64,000 nt of DNA. It comes from Plasmodium brasilianum (lineage: Eukaryota; Apicomplexa; Aconoidasida; Haemosporida; Plasmodiidae). A program made the position numbers and the translations under genes. Location of the stretch: contig NC_090117.1 of the NCBI RefSeq assembly GCF_023973825.1, positions 458,501 to 522,500 of the forward strand. The letters run 5' to 3'. Below are positions 1 through 12,532 of the stretch, in pieces. The notes under the pieces are model-generated. The model was not told where the DNA came from. It worked only from the letters and a program-made list of their open reading frames with translations, and searched no databases. Numbering within the stretch: the first letter of the stretch is position 1; every line of letters starts with the position of its first letter.

Positions 1-371
1 AGGTAAAATTGTGGAACATTATAAGAACAAGGAAAATATCCAGAATAATACCTTATGGTGATACAGGAAAGACGAAATGGTATAACTCTTAAACGGGATA
101 TAAAAGAATACTTTTAACTCTTTCTAAAATAAGATCATATCTCCTAAGAAACTTCAACCATCTATTTTTTACTTATGCATTTTCGACGCATGAGCAAAGG
201 GAAGCACGTATACATGTACAAACACACTGCATATTACATACATGCATAAATGCATATATGTGCATATATATACACGCGTATATACGTATATATGTACGTA
301 CATACCCCCACCACCCACACACATATAAGTATATACACTTCTCTACACATTCACTTATTCCTTTAGCTCCT
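1..371. other. left-edge noncoding flank
   Basis: AT-rich DNA with TA/CA-type repeats (ACATATAT units from about 200 to 345) lying 3' of the minus-strand RON6 gene. A 29-codon open frame at the very edge ends at a stop at 90-92 and could be the tail of a plus-strand gene outside the window, but it is too short to call. Confidence 0.4.
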
Positions 372-856
372 TCAAGAGTGTCCTTTTTTGGAGGGCACTG
401 GTAAAACGTACAAAGCGCCGATAGTGTCTATACCTAAAATTTTCATATCATTTTTTTTCCTTTTTTTATTCTTGTTGGACTTGTTCTTCGATAGAAGATC
501 CTCCTCTTCCGGTTCCTGGTAGAACTGCGCTAAGCAGATGTTGTACTCTCCTGCTTTGCTTATCTGTAGAAGGGGAAAAGTATACTGTGTGTAATTAGCA
601 TTGCGTGCAGTGTAGTTAGTAGTTAGTAGTGTGGTGTGCGCAGTGCATAGTGTAGAATCGTTCTTTTGACTTCTCTTCCTTTTGCTTCCTCCATTTTTAT
701 GTCCTTTTGACCTTAATATTCTCCAGCAGAATTTCATTGTGCAAAAGCTTTGTTAGAACAGGCTCCGCCAGTATTTCACTCGACTCCGTTATGTTTTTTT
801 CAATGCTCATTGGACTATAATTAACAAAAAATAGAAAAAATTAGAAAAAAATGAAA

Positions 857-908
<52 letters not shown>

Positions 909-1125
909 AAGATATGTTGTAATTATTTGCAAACGTGAAAAATCAACTATCGTATCAATTGGAATGAGAAACATATAAAAACTATTTCGGTTTAATTACG
1001 AGCATGATGAGCCCTGGTTAACAACAAGCAGCTGTAGACACTCATGCAAATTGTATCCCTGAGAGAAAAAGGTGAGAACGTGTCATATGTAAAACTGCGT
1101 ACGTGCATGTACATTATTCACATGC

Positions 1126-1165
<40 letters not shown>

Positions 1166-1565
1166 ACACACATGTTTATATATGTATGTATGTATGCACG
1201 TAGCTGCAATATGCCGAGAAGCTCATATGTAGTCAAAAAAAGGAAACGTTATTGCATACTCTTATTGTGATGAACTGAGGGGTTCCTTCGTGCTCATTCT
1301 ACAAAAGAATTTATAATTGTCAGTCGTAAGTATATACCCACACAGAGAAGTGTACACATGTTTATATGGATGTACAAATATAAATATATATGTATGCCAT
1401 TCACTAGTGCTCATCTTAGAAGGATAATTTAAAAATTGATTTTTTTTTTTTTTTTTTTTTTTTCATAATTGTTGGTATTCCGTAATATTAGTAAGACATA
1501 CCGATACAAAGATGGAGTATTTTTTATTTCGTTCTGGTTCTGCTATAGCACAGTGATGAAAATCC

Positions 1566-1597
<32 letters not shown>

Positions 1598-2239
1598 CAG
1601 CAAATTTTAACTCATCGTTATATATTAAACATGACAACAAAAAATGATAGATACGTTGAAGCGGTCTAACCGTTCTGCATGTGGCATTGTGGACATCCAC
1701 AAAAGGTTCGCACATTTTCTTAATTTCGTTTCCTCTCTGCTCTAATTTCTGTGATATTTAACAAAGAAAAGAGTGCACATATGTATATGCATATATACAT
1801 ATATACCCATGCACACACTTATACATACATATATATGCACATATACCAACATACACACATACATACATATATATGCACATATACCCACATACACACACTC
1901 ATACATACATATATACCAATACACTTATATACTTTCTTCCTTTTTGCGCCTATATATAACGCCGTTATCATTTTAATCTCTTACGTAGCACTGAGTTGGA
2001 TGAGAGGGCTTGTTATAGCACGTTTCCCTATTGCAGTCTAAAAGGAAAAATTTTCAAAAACAAAATGGCATATATCAGACTATATGAGTGCACACATACG
2101 TACTTCCGTACAAGTACGTATGTGTGCAGGTATGCGTGTACGTATGCAAAAATACATATATGTGTTTGCATGTATATATGTCTACTCACCAACAGGACAA
2201 TGCAAACGACCCCCTTTTTTCCCTTCAGCTCCTAAGCGG

Positions 2240-2270
<31 letters not shown>

Positions 2271-5200
2271 TGTGCACATCGATAAATAGGAAAGGTGCAT
2301 TTTTTCTTCTTCACTTCTTTATTTTTCTTCTTCTCTTCTTTATTTTTCTTCTTCTCTTCTTTATTTTTCTTCTTCACTTCTTTATTTTTCTTCTTCTCTT
2401 CTTTATTTTTCTTCTCTTCTTTATTTCTTACTACCTGTTGCGTCTCTTTTGAGAATCTTCTCCTCTTCTGAATTCTGATAAAATTAAAATTGAAAAAGAA
2501 AAAAAGTTTAGCATTTTGTAGGTATACATTCATTCGTACGCGCAAAGGTACACACGTATACATGTATAAGTGAGCAAGGTAAGAAGGATGCACTCATAAA
2601 TGTATCATTTTATATGTGTACGTATATGCATGTATTCGTGTGTATATAAGTGCATTGCTTCTTACATCGTATTTTGTTAAATTCGAGAATTTCATCATTC
2701 CGTAACCTATAAACACAGAAAGAAGTAGATGAAATAAGGTAAATCGAAATAGAACGGAATGGAACATAATAGAACAAAGTGAAACACAATAGAACAGAGC
2801 AGAACCAAACAAACAGTAACACCCAGGTACAAAACCTCTTTTCTGCAATGCATATGCTGTGTTTCTCACCCTTTTCGTTCATGTATTTTTGAAGGGCAAC
2901 ATCCGAAGAATGTTTTAGCTTTTTCAAGTCATCGTTGATCTACAAAAGGTACATTCATAAATACATACATATATACCTGAGTACAATTAATACATACATA
3001 TATACATACATGCATACTTACATATGTACGTAAATCCATACGTACACACATACGCACATAAATACACATACAAGCGTGCCACCACGCATGGCATACATAA
3101 ATGTACGTTCATATTATTTTCATTCCATCTCTGTGAAGTTAAACGTGTGTAGTTTCCCCCTTACCTTCATCAATCGGATGGTCAGAATTTCAACAGATTT
3201 TTGAATGACCTCATTGTATATTTTGTATTCATTTATTCTCCCCATAGCCTCGAATTTTAGCCTCAGTTCTTTCTGAAACGTAATGGAAAAATGTGTTTAA
3301 CGGTGTATGTTCACGAGTACATAGTCAGCACGCTCATATAATATGTAGGATCATATAATACGCATTCTCTCATAGCACGCACAACCACTTAATGCACATT
3401 AGCCCATTTATGCATATCGTTTCATATCCTTTTTTCCCTACATTTTTCAAATCTTTATGTCGATTCAATTTGTCGTTTAGACCACGGAGGATTCCGTTAA
3501 TACTCGACAAACTTTTGTGCATCTTTTTGTCTATAGTAAACATATGGGATTCATCATATGTTTTATTTTTTTCCTTTGAGGGATTCCAGACTTTCTCATT
3601 GTTCTGTTTAAGTAAAAATGAAGGAAAAGAATAAAAATGTGTGATCTCAAAAAAATATAAAAAAATAAAATAAAGTCATTTACACAATTAATATTATATA
3701 TACTCATAATGTCAAAATTTGTAATGCACTTTTTATATGCACATGTTCATAATATTCCCAATTCGGTCAATGAGTATTTAATTTCTAATTATTGTATCAC
3801 TATATCGTTATATCACTATATCGTTATATCACTATATCGTTATATCACTATATCGTTATATCACTATATCGTTATATCACTATATCGTTATATCACTATA
3901 TCGTTATATCACTATAACGTTATATCACTATATCGTTATATCACTATAACGTTATATCATTATATCGCTATATCACTATATCGTTATATCACTATATCGT
4001 TATATCACTATATCATTATATAGCTATATCATTATGATATAATTTAAAAAAAAAAAAAAAAAAACTTGCCTGATAATTCGCAGGTACAAGTGGGTGCAGT
4101 GTTTCCTCCTGAAGCTTTCCTTTCTTCTTATAAGCTATATTCATTTGACTGTACTTTTGTGCATCTTCCTCCTTTTCTCTTTCACCATTTATATATACAT
4201 TGGTACCTTTTCCGTCTACCTTTTCATCATTTTGCTTCTTATCTTTGCTCATTTCTTCAGTACTTTCGTTTTGTTCACCTTCTTCCTTTTCCTCCATTTC
4301 TTCCATTTCCTTTTCTTCTTCAATATCGTTCATTCTTTCATTAACATCGTTGTTATCTTTTTTTTTTTCCTTTTTTTTTAATTTTCCTTCCTCCTCTTTT
4401 TCTTCGTCCTCCTTTTCTTCGTTCCCCTCCTTCTCTTCGTCCTCCTCCTTCTCTTCGTCCTCCTCCTTCTCTTCATCCTCTTCCATCTCTTTATCGACAC
4501 CGTTTGCTTTATCGACACCGTTTGCTTTATCGACACCGTTTGCTTTATCTTTCTTTTGTACCTGCCCTTCATTCAATTTCTCTTCTTCATCTTTATTATT
4601 ATTAACTTGCTCTACATCCTTCTTGTTTCCATCCTCTTTATTCTTCCCCTGGTCTTTTTCGTTGTTCTTCTTCCCCTCACCCTTATTATTACTACTCCCC
4701 TTATTTACCTCCTCTACCTTTTCTCTATTTTGTTCTTTACCTTTATCGTTGCTTTGCTCTTTACCCTTATCGTTGCTTTGCTCTTTACCCTTATCGTTGC
4801 TTTGCTCTTTACCCTTATCGTTGCTTTGCTCTTTACCCTTATCGTTGCTTTGCTCTTTACCCTTATCGTTGCTTTGCTCTTTATCCTCATCGCTGCTTTT
4901 ATTTTTGACCTTTCCCTTCTGCTCTTCATCATCTTCATCGTATTCATCCTCAATCTCTCCGTCTAAATTTTCCTCTACATCATCTTTTTCATCATCCGAG
5001 TCTTTCTCCTCTTCCTCTATGTCTACGTTATCCTCATCGTTGTTTTCATATTCCTCTTTTTGTTCACCCTTGTTTGCTTCGTTTGTTTTTTCGGTGCCAC
5101 TTCCGCCGCCGCTTCCTCCATTTTTTTCTTCCTTTATCTTTTCCTTTTTCTTTGATTTCTCTTTCTCTTTATTATCTTCTCTTTTTTCTTTTTCGTTTCC

Positions 5201-6038
5201 TTGGAGTACATTTGCTTTTAATTCTTTCAACATCTGGGCAGAGGCCTTACTACTACTTTCGACATGACCGGGGTCAGCTTTTCCCTCTTCATTTTTCCCG
5301 CCATTACTACTGTTACTGTTACTACTACTGTTACTGTTACTACTACTGCTATTGTTACTACTACTGCTATTGTTACTACTACTGTTATTGTTACTACTAC
5401 TGCTATTGTTACTACTACTGCTATTGTTACTACTACTGCTACTGTTGTTAATATTACTGCTCCCCTTTTCGTCTTTTCCTTTTTCACTGTTATCTTTTCC
5501 CTGCACCAGATTCTGAACAATCCCCCCTTCCGATGAGGTATCCAGGTCTTTGTTCTCTACCCTTATACAACTATTGATTGTACAATTTTCAAGGAAGCTA
5601 ACATTCTCCTTTATATCGGATGGTACATCTTTGATTGTATTATGATTTTTTATATTCCTCTTTTTATTGTTATCATTATTATTAACAAAATAATGACCAT
5701 CCCTTGCTGCATGTACGAAAGTCAAGTTTTGTAAATTTTCATCTCCTTTTCCCTTACCTATCTGAGAATAGTGGGAAGTATAAATGCTTGTTGAATCTGT
5801 GTATTCTTTAACAAAAAAAAAAAAAAAAAAAAAAGTGTATGAGTATGCGTATATGTGTGTGTGTAAATACTGCTACTGAAGGAGGGGTATATTAAATATT
5901 TCTGATAAGGTTAGAGTGATGACAAACTAGTAGCTACATAGCCAGAAAGGAAATCATTGATAGATTTAAGAATATAATTACAATGTCGTTATTTCGTTTG
6001 AAAGAAGAGTACAACAATAGTTTTACAACTTCAAACAT
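372..6038 (-). CDS. RON6: rhoptry neck protein 6 (RON6), 15 exons
   Basis: Exons (high to low): 5938-6038, 4070-5786, 3442-3603, 3165-3272, 2870-2939, 2666-2706, 2435-2474, 2190-2231, 1985-2037, 1671-1748, 1502-1564, 1260-1298, 1000-1058, 712-814, 372-563. Every junction agrees in phase, giving about 955 residues. I recall P. falciparum RON6 as about 950 residues with a novel cysteine-rich domain. Residues 1-34 carry a recessed hydrophobic stretch (IVIIFLNLSMISFL), consistent with a secretory signal. The centre is low complexity: Ser/Asn runs, acidic Glu/Lys runs, seven copies of an 8-residue unit KEQSNDKG (about 4730-4895) and three KANGVD units. The last dozen small exons encode the Cys-rich part, for example LHCPVDCNRETCY across the 2190-2231/1985-2037 junction. 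RON proteins are secreted from the rhoptry neck during host-cell invasion; the role of RON6 is not known. Position next to the kinase and membrane-protein genes fits synteny. The first exon is the least certain; a shorter start at the 5761 acceptor is possible. Confidence 0.75.
853..906. repeat. (TA)n microsatellite in a RON6 intron
   Basis: Nearly pure TA dinucleotide run between the RON6 exons at 712-814 and 1000-1058. Confidence 0.9.
2297..2431. repeat. 21-bp pyrimidine minisatellite in a RON6 intron
   Basis: About six copies of a unit of the form TTTTTCTTCTTCTCTTCTTTA, lying between the RON6 exons 2190-2231 and 2435-2474. On the RON6 strand the tract is purine-rich and would read as Lys/Glu if translated. 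The unit is a multiple of three, so it looks like a coding repeat, but splice phase and signals place it in an intron. Confidence 0.8.
3790..4036. repeat. 16-bp minisatellite in a RON6 intron
   Basis: Some fifteen copies of ATATCACTATATCGTT with point variants (ATATAACG, ATATCATT). They fill the intron that follows the large repeat exon of RON6, just downstream of its unusual GC donor. Confidence 0.95.
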
Positions 6039-7220
6039 TAACACACATCAACAAATAATGTAATAACCCTTTTTACCATTTTCTTCCATTTCATCTTTTT
6101 TAAGTCATACCTTTGTTTCTTAAAAGTCCTTTTGTACTTATCACCAAAAATAATAAGAAAAAAAAAGAATGCATTTTTTTTAAAACTCAACAAATATACA
6201 CATTTAGAGAATCATCCCCTCGAAAAAAATATATATATATATATACATGCACACACACACCTAAATATATATATATATATATATATGCACACATATGTGT
6301 TAAAAATAAACACTCAAAACAAATGCCACGTTTCACAAGTTTGCACTAATAACTACACTTCGTATATACATGGTCAATTTTTTATTTTTTTTTATTTTTT
6401 ATAAAAAGAGTCATATTTATTTCATCAACAGCAAATATGTGCATTTTATTATATCAGAACAAATAAGAACAAAACTGAACAAAACAGAACAAATTGGATA
6501 ATGTAGGAAAAAATTTGGTTATATCGATAAAATTGGATCATATCAAATCTTCATTTTAAAATTTTTATAACGTAACTCAAATCTATCAACTGGGAAAAAC
6601 ATTAAAAAAAAAAAAAAAAAATAGCACACTTGTCAAAAAGGAAAACTCTGAGGGGAGGGGGGAAAGGAGCACGTTCACCTCTTCCGTTGGCGAGTGAGAA
6701 CGGACAAGTGTACGTTTAAGTATATATATACATATGTGTTATTGCATATCCATAGTTACATATGTATACTTATACATTTTTACAGATGTATGCGTACTGT
6801 ACTTATGTTCCTACTTGTTTAAGTAAATGTGTACCTATTTATATGCCCATTTATACATCTATTCGTAAACTCTTTTGTATGTTTGTATACATTCAAAATA
6901 AAATTAAATCTAACAATTAACAGAACAAAGATCTTAATTTTTAATTTTTGGGGTGCAAGGTATACATGGATATAAAAAAAATAATAAAAAGAAAATTAAA
7001 AATTAAAAGAAAAAAAAAAAAAAATTGTTACTACAAATTTCAGTAAACCTGGGAAAAAACATCACACATGCAACGAATATAAAAAAAAAAGGTGCACTCC
7101 ATATGTATATGCATATACATACATGCAACATGCATAACATATATGTATATATATACATATATATATATACAACACACGTAAGTGCATTTACGCAAAAAAG
7201 TTCAGTAAAACAGAGTTATA

Positions 7221-7265
7221 ATGGTTAAAGCTAAGAGCGAGGTAAAAAAAAAAAAAGAAAAAAAG

Positions 7266-7316
<51 letters not shown>

Positions 7317-7780
7317 TGGTAAGGAGGTGTTAATTCAAAAGGCAAATAAAAGGAATAAAAAAATTCTATGCATTTATAGTGCATAATGTATTTACTACTC
7401 ATACATGTATATATATGGGTATACATACATGTCCTATTATTCATATGTTTATATGAGTATATTACACATACACGATACACATACTTTTATGTATGCATTT
7501 ACTCGTGTGTACACTGGTTTTCATGCAAAAATACCAGATGAAACTGGATCAAAAATGGAAATATTTTAAATAAACAGCCAACAGTTGTATTCATGTAGGG
7601 ATATAAAAAATTAGGCATAAAGAAATTAAAGGGGTAAAGGCCTATATGGGGAGGAAGTGGAAAAATGACGAATTGCAAAAAAGGGACGAAATGGATTATC
7701 AGCGAAATAATGAAAAGTATAATGAGAAAAAAAAAAAAAAAAAAAAAAGTAAACAAACGAACAAACATATTAATCATTAA
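7221..7780 (+). CDS. possible small lysine-rich gene, exons unresolved
   Basis: Two purine-rich stretches look coding on the plus strand. The first starts with ATG at 7221 and reads MVKAKSE, then meets a GTAAAA-like donor or an A tract of over 50 bases. The second is a 44-codon frame at 7646-7780 beginning MGRKWKNDELQKRDEMDYQ and ending in a Lys run. No convincing phase-matched junction joins them. The same DNA has an open frame on the minus strand (7499-7777), but that frame is Phe/Leu/Pro-rich, as expected for the complement of a purine-rich coding strand. No family is recognised. Confidence 0.22.
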
Positions 7781-7834
7781 ATAATAACATTGAAAAAAAC
7801 AGGAAGGTATTAAAAAAAAAAATTAGCATATTAT

Positions 7835-8110
7835 TATATTAGCATATTATTATATTAGCATATTATCATATTAGCATATTATCATATTAGCATAATATCA
7901 TATTAGCATATTATCATATTAGCACATTTTTATATTAACATATGAACATAATATCACATGAACATAATATCACATGAACATAATATCACATGAACATATT
8001 ATCACATGAACATAATAGCACATGAACATATGATCACATGAACATATGATCACATGAACATATGATCACATGAGCATATGATCACATGAGCATATTATCA
8101 CATTAGCATA
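7835..8110. repeat. degenerate 15-16-bp AT-rich minisatellite
   Basis: About seventeen tandem units. The array begins as variants of CATATTATCATATTAG, drifts through ACATAATATCACATGA and ends as CATGAACATATGATCA. The later units contain the small palindromes CATATG and TGATCA. Confidence 0.9.
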
Positions 8111-8561
8111 TTAACAAACTAATAAATTAAACAAATTAACAAAATAACAAATTAAAAAAATTAAACATATGAATAAAAAATTTTATAAAGAATTGAAGAT
8201 TTATAAAGCAATGAAGGCGGATCGAAACAATTAGCAATGGGAAGGCCTAAATTGGAACCATACAACATGAGTGGACAGATATTCACGTGCACACAAATAC
8301 ATGCACATATGTAGATACGCACATACATGTATACCCCCCCACACACACACACACACACGTGGAATCACAAATTGCCCCCACAGGAATACCGAAACACCAA
8401 GTAACCGACCATCTGCCATTTCCACCAACTTATTTGTTTGGAACACACCACTAGAAATGTAAATAACGCATGTACATTTTTGTAAATGTATGTATATATA
8501 TATTATATATGTACATGCGCACGCATGTTCGTCCCCACTATCAACAGCCCAGTGTTCCACC

Positions 8562-11500
8562 CTAATTGTTCAAAGGTACACACGAAAAACCAGACAAGGC
8601 ATTCTTTGATATCAGATAATTAATAAAGCCTTCCAAATTATACTTATGACTTTTCCACACAATAAATCTCTTCCTTTCTGAAAGCATAGAATTTACTTTT
8701 TCCTGTACACGTTCTTGTACATCGTCTAAAGGTATATCTACATTTTCAATTATATCAGAATGTTTGATTACTTCGATTTTTGTAATTTTCAAATCCTTCA
8801 CAAATATATCACTTATATAATTAGGTATCTTGTTGTGATTACATGTAGCACCAATGGTTATGGAAAAGGTTGGGGTACTTCCTATTAAAAATGCATAAGT
8901 ACTGATAGGGCAGAAATTTGTTCCAATACATAATTTTAAAAATAATGGACCAATTATATGCTTAAAATGACCTTCTAAATTTAAATAATATTTCCCCTTA
9001 TCATAAAAAAAATTTAAATTTTCGACATTTATTGAACTTATTCCTTGTAAAAATAAGAGAGTTGCATGATAGAATGTTTTCTCTTCATGATATATACGTC
9101 CTACATTATAACATGGTTCTTTAGCAAGATATTTCTTCGTTCTACACTTACCTATGCTGTTTGGTATTAACGCATAAAAATTCGATGATTTGAAAAATGT
9201 ATTCAATGTTTTATTCACTGACTGCATATCGAATCTAAGTACCTTTTCTTTTTCGAAAAAGGTCATTATAGATATTATAAATATACAAATAAACAAAATG
9301 GTGTGAATGAATATGAACAATTTTGTCATTACATCTCCTCCTCCTGCTCCTCCACTTCCTTTCTTTTTCCTTTTCCTCTTTTCCAATTGGAATAACAGAA
9401 TTGATTTAATCGGTATGATGTTCTTTAAACAACTCCTTTGCTCATTTTTTGTTGTCGACATTCCGTCCTCTGTCCGTAGCTGTTGCTTCTGCTCCTTCTC
9501 GGGGGGTATTGACTGGGATTGCAATTTAGCTTCATCATCACGATCGCGGTTCCGCTTAGAATGCGTGCGGCTCGAATCCCGTGGGGGGCCAGCACCGCTT
9601 TCCACCTTTTGATCTCTTTCCACATAGGACAAAGCATCCCCTTCCCTTCCCTCGTTCTGACTGCACAACAAAGCACTATTATTAACGAAACACTCATTAG
9701 CCTCGTTGTTCCTACTTGTATTATGTGTCAAATGCCGCTTGGAATTATTAGTTTCCATAAAGTTTAACTCATTCATTTCTTCATTGTCTATTCGAGTGTT
9801 TTGATAACCTATAAAGTATAAATCGTTATCATCCATTTGGTGTACTGTTTGAACAGTATCTGTATGTTCCTTTCTGGATGAATTCCTTTCACTACCACTG
9901 TTACTATTATTGTTATTGTTACTGTTATTATTATTATTATTATTACAATTACTGCTACTATTGTAGTAGTAATTCTTCACTTTAAATATGAAACCAAAAA
10001 AGTAGGAATATATTGGGACTTGCCAATTCTCCTGTTTCTGAATATTCAAATCTACTATTTCACTATGTCTGTTTTTTTCAAATAACAAAATTCTTTTCTT
10101 GGTTTTATCCAATTTGTTTATATACAATTTCCACTGCCTTACATAAATATTTATAGAAAAGCAAATCAAACCATATATAACAAATAATAAAAATTTACAA
10201 AATTTTACCTTATTACTACTATATAATATTTGTATATTCAAATTATGAGTATGCTTCACTATTTGATAAAATGTTAATAATGCGATAGAAATAATTTCCC
10301 CTAAAGAGAGATGAAGAACTAATGAACATATATAGGAAAAAAAAACAGATAAACAAAAATAAAGGTTCAAAATTTTACAATATATAAAACTAGTATTTAT
10401 ATCTTCACTTTTACTACTTGATATGGTACTATTATTTGGAGAAGATAAATCATCTGATGTATTGGATAGTTTATCATTCTTTTCTATTTCTTTTTTTATA
10501 TATAAATAATTATATCTTTCTGATACAGTCATTTTTTGATTATCTCCAATTTCCGGATCAAATACTAACTCATCATTTAAAGCACATACTTTTTTATACC
10601 ATAGTGAAAAATTAACATAATATAAATTCATAAACAAAACACTTAAAAAAAAGGAAATGGCAATAATTAATGGAAATATAAATGGAAACATAATAAAAAA
10701 TGGATATATATACTGCCTATTTATTTTTAATTTTAATATATTTAACATATCTATAAAATCTATTAATATTCCTTCTATGTTAAAATTAAAGTAGCTTAGA
10801 TATATGTATATTCCTACCATACTACATTCGACAACTGTTATCAAATATATACATAAACATAAATATAAAAATAAAAATAATCCATAACTTAATTTTATTA
10901 TATTTAATGGACTTTTTTGACAATTCGTTTTCAATAAAGAATTAAATTTTTTTTTTTTTAAATAAATATACGCATCATTATTTTTCATTATTTTATAAAA
11001 ATGACTTATATTACTTAATGTTTGTAATTTGTTATAACATAATAACTGCTTCTCATACTTTTCGTGCTCTAGATTATTCTTATCGTTAATGTGTGTAAAT
11101 ATGTTTGTCTTTCCCTTTCTGCCATCTGCGCCTCCTCCCTCCTCCTCACTTCTCTTCCTCCTTCCACTGCCTGAGTTTCCTTTATATGAAGCTTCCTTAT
11201 CGTTCCTCTTTTGTCCACTACTACCTGAAATTCCCTTTCTCGCTTCTTCCTTATCGTTGCTCCCTTTACCATTACCCATGCTACTCTTCCCTATGGTCTC
11301 CGCATCTTTACTTACCCTCTTTCCCTTCCCTTTGCTTCTTCCTCTACTTCCATCCTCACTAGGGGAAGTTCCCTCTTCCTTCTTCCTTTGGACTTGGTTT
11401 TCCTCTTCCCCTGCACCGTTGTAGCTACACAACATATCATCGATCCCACTTTGCATCCTATTTCTAGCCAGCTTATTACTGTCATTCTCTGTATTACATA

Positions 11501-12532
11501 TGGTCGAATTGGGGCTATTATCATCGCCCATTTTTTCCGACGGACGAGAATAAATTTTTATATTTCCTTTTTTAAAAATTCTAATTTTAACAGATGTCAA
11601 TGTTAATAAAAAAAAAGATGATATTGTTGACAAAACACAATAATTTAAAAAATGATAAGCTCCAATTAATATTCTTGCTTCTAACAAATATAAATTTAAT
11701 GAAGAAACAATAAATAATGATATTAAAACATCTACAAATTGAAACCTTGAAATTGAACTTAAAATACTAAATTTTTTTAAAATATATTGTTCATTCTCAT
11801 TTATTGTATTAATAAAAAATATATCCTCTTCATCTTCTTCCTTTTCTTCTTCTTCATGTTTTAAACTTAAATTATATAATTTAAAAAAACTATAAAAATT
11901 ATCACTAACCATAATAAACTTTAGTATTGGTATTATTATTGAAAAAAATAGCAGTAATGCCATATTGAAATAACTCCCATTCGTAAACAGTAGCCATATG
12001 GATTCCAGAATTGAATTTTCGTACACCATTGTGTTGTCACTTATTATACCTTCAAAAAGGAAACAAAGCATTTTTTAAAATAATATTAGCAGAAGTAATT
12101 CACAACATGATGCAAGGGGGGCGTGCATGTTTACACACGCACGCATGTACATACGTGTACGGATGTAATATGCGATATGCACGTATACATGTATGTATGT
12201 GTATATATTTGTGCAACTTCAACGCTTTTTCTGCACTCTGTCCACTCAACACACTCTGCGCATATTTCTATGTAAATATGGACTATTTGGTAATGTGCAG
12301 GGAATGTTTTTTCCCCTATTTCTTTCCTTTTTTGCCTACTTCCATGGAAAACGATTTTCACTGCCGGATTGATGATCCCATTGATGAAAAAATAATACGA
12401 AATATAAAATAAAATAAACGATAAAAACAAAAAGTTGTTAATTATAAAAATTTTCGTCTTTCTTGAAATGCTCAATTTACGCACAATGAAATCTTTACAC
12501 ATACTATACGTACTGTTTAAAAACACCATCAT
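8562..12532 (-). CDS. PqiA-like polytopic membrane protein, two exons
   Basis: Exon 1 is 12340-12532 and exon 2 is 8562-12049. The donor follows GGA A and the acceptor follows TTTTTGAAG, and the phases match, giving about 1226 residues. The protein has roughly nine or ten membrane helices. The first half reads TM (28-50), a connector with NPAVKIVFHGSIIS and ESIWLLFTNG, TM ending IIIPILKFIM, then RFQFVDVLISLF and another TM. The second half repeats this layout (LSYGLFLFLYL, a 40-residue connector, PFFIMFPFIFPLIIAIS, then two more helices). This paired unit, including the P-x-LK end and the aromatic-x-DV motif, resembles the duplicated PqiA family of bacterial MCE lipid-transport systems. Two hydrophilic low-complexity insertions (around 11100-11530 and 9330-9980) and a last TM precede a soluble domain of about 260 residues with several cysteines, probably extracytoplasmic. 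From memory, the P. falciparum orthologue is annotated only as a conserved membrane protein. The PqiA relation is inference by eye. Confidence 0.7.

Larger units (their letters stand above)
6039..8561. other. intergenic region, RON6 5' side to PqiA-like gene 3' side
   Basis: Holds the presumptive RON6 upstream region and the 3' flank of the PqiA-like gene. It contains TA microsatellites (6223-6290, 7140-7170), a long A tract around 7262-7314, the 7835-8110 repeat and one weak candidate small plus-strand gene, described separately. Nothing else is supported. Confidence 0.6.

Noticed and set aside
4200..5267. Long plus-strand Ser/Phe/Leu open frame (355 residues)
   Set aside because: It is the complement of the repetitive Glu/Lys/Asn exon of RON6; purine-rich coding repeats leave the opposite strand open.
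7835..8110. CRISPR-like pattern of short repeats
   Set aside because: Units are directly tandem without unique spacers and degenerate; this is a eukaryotic minisatellite, as are the other arrays.
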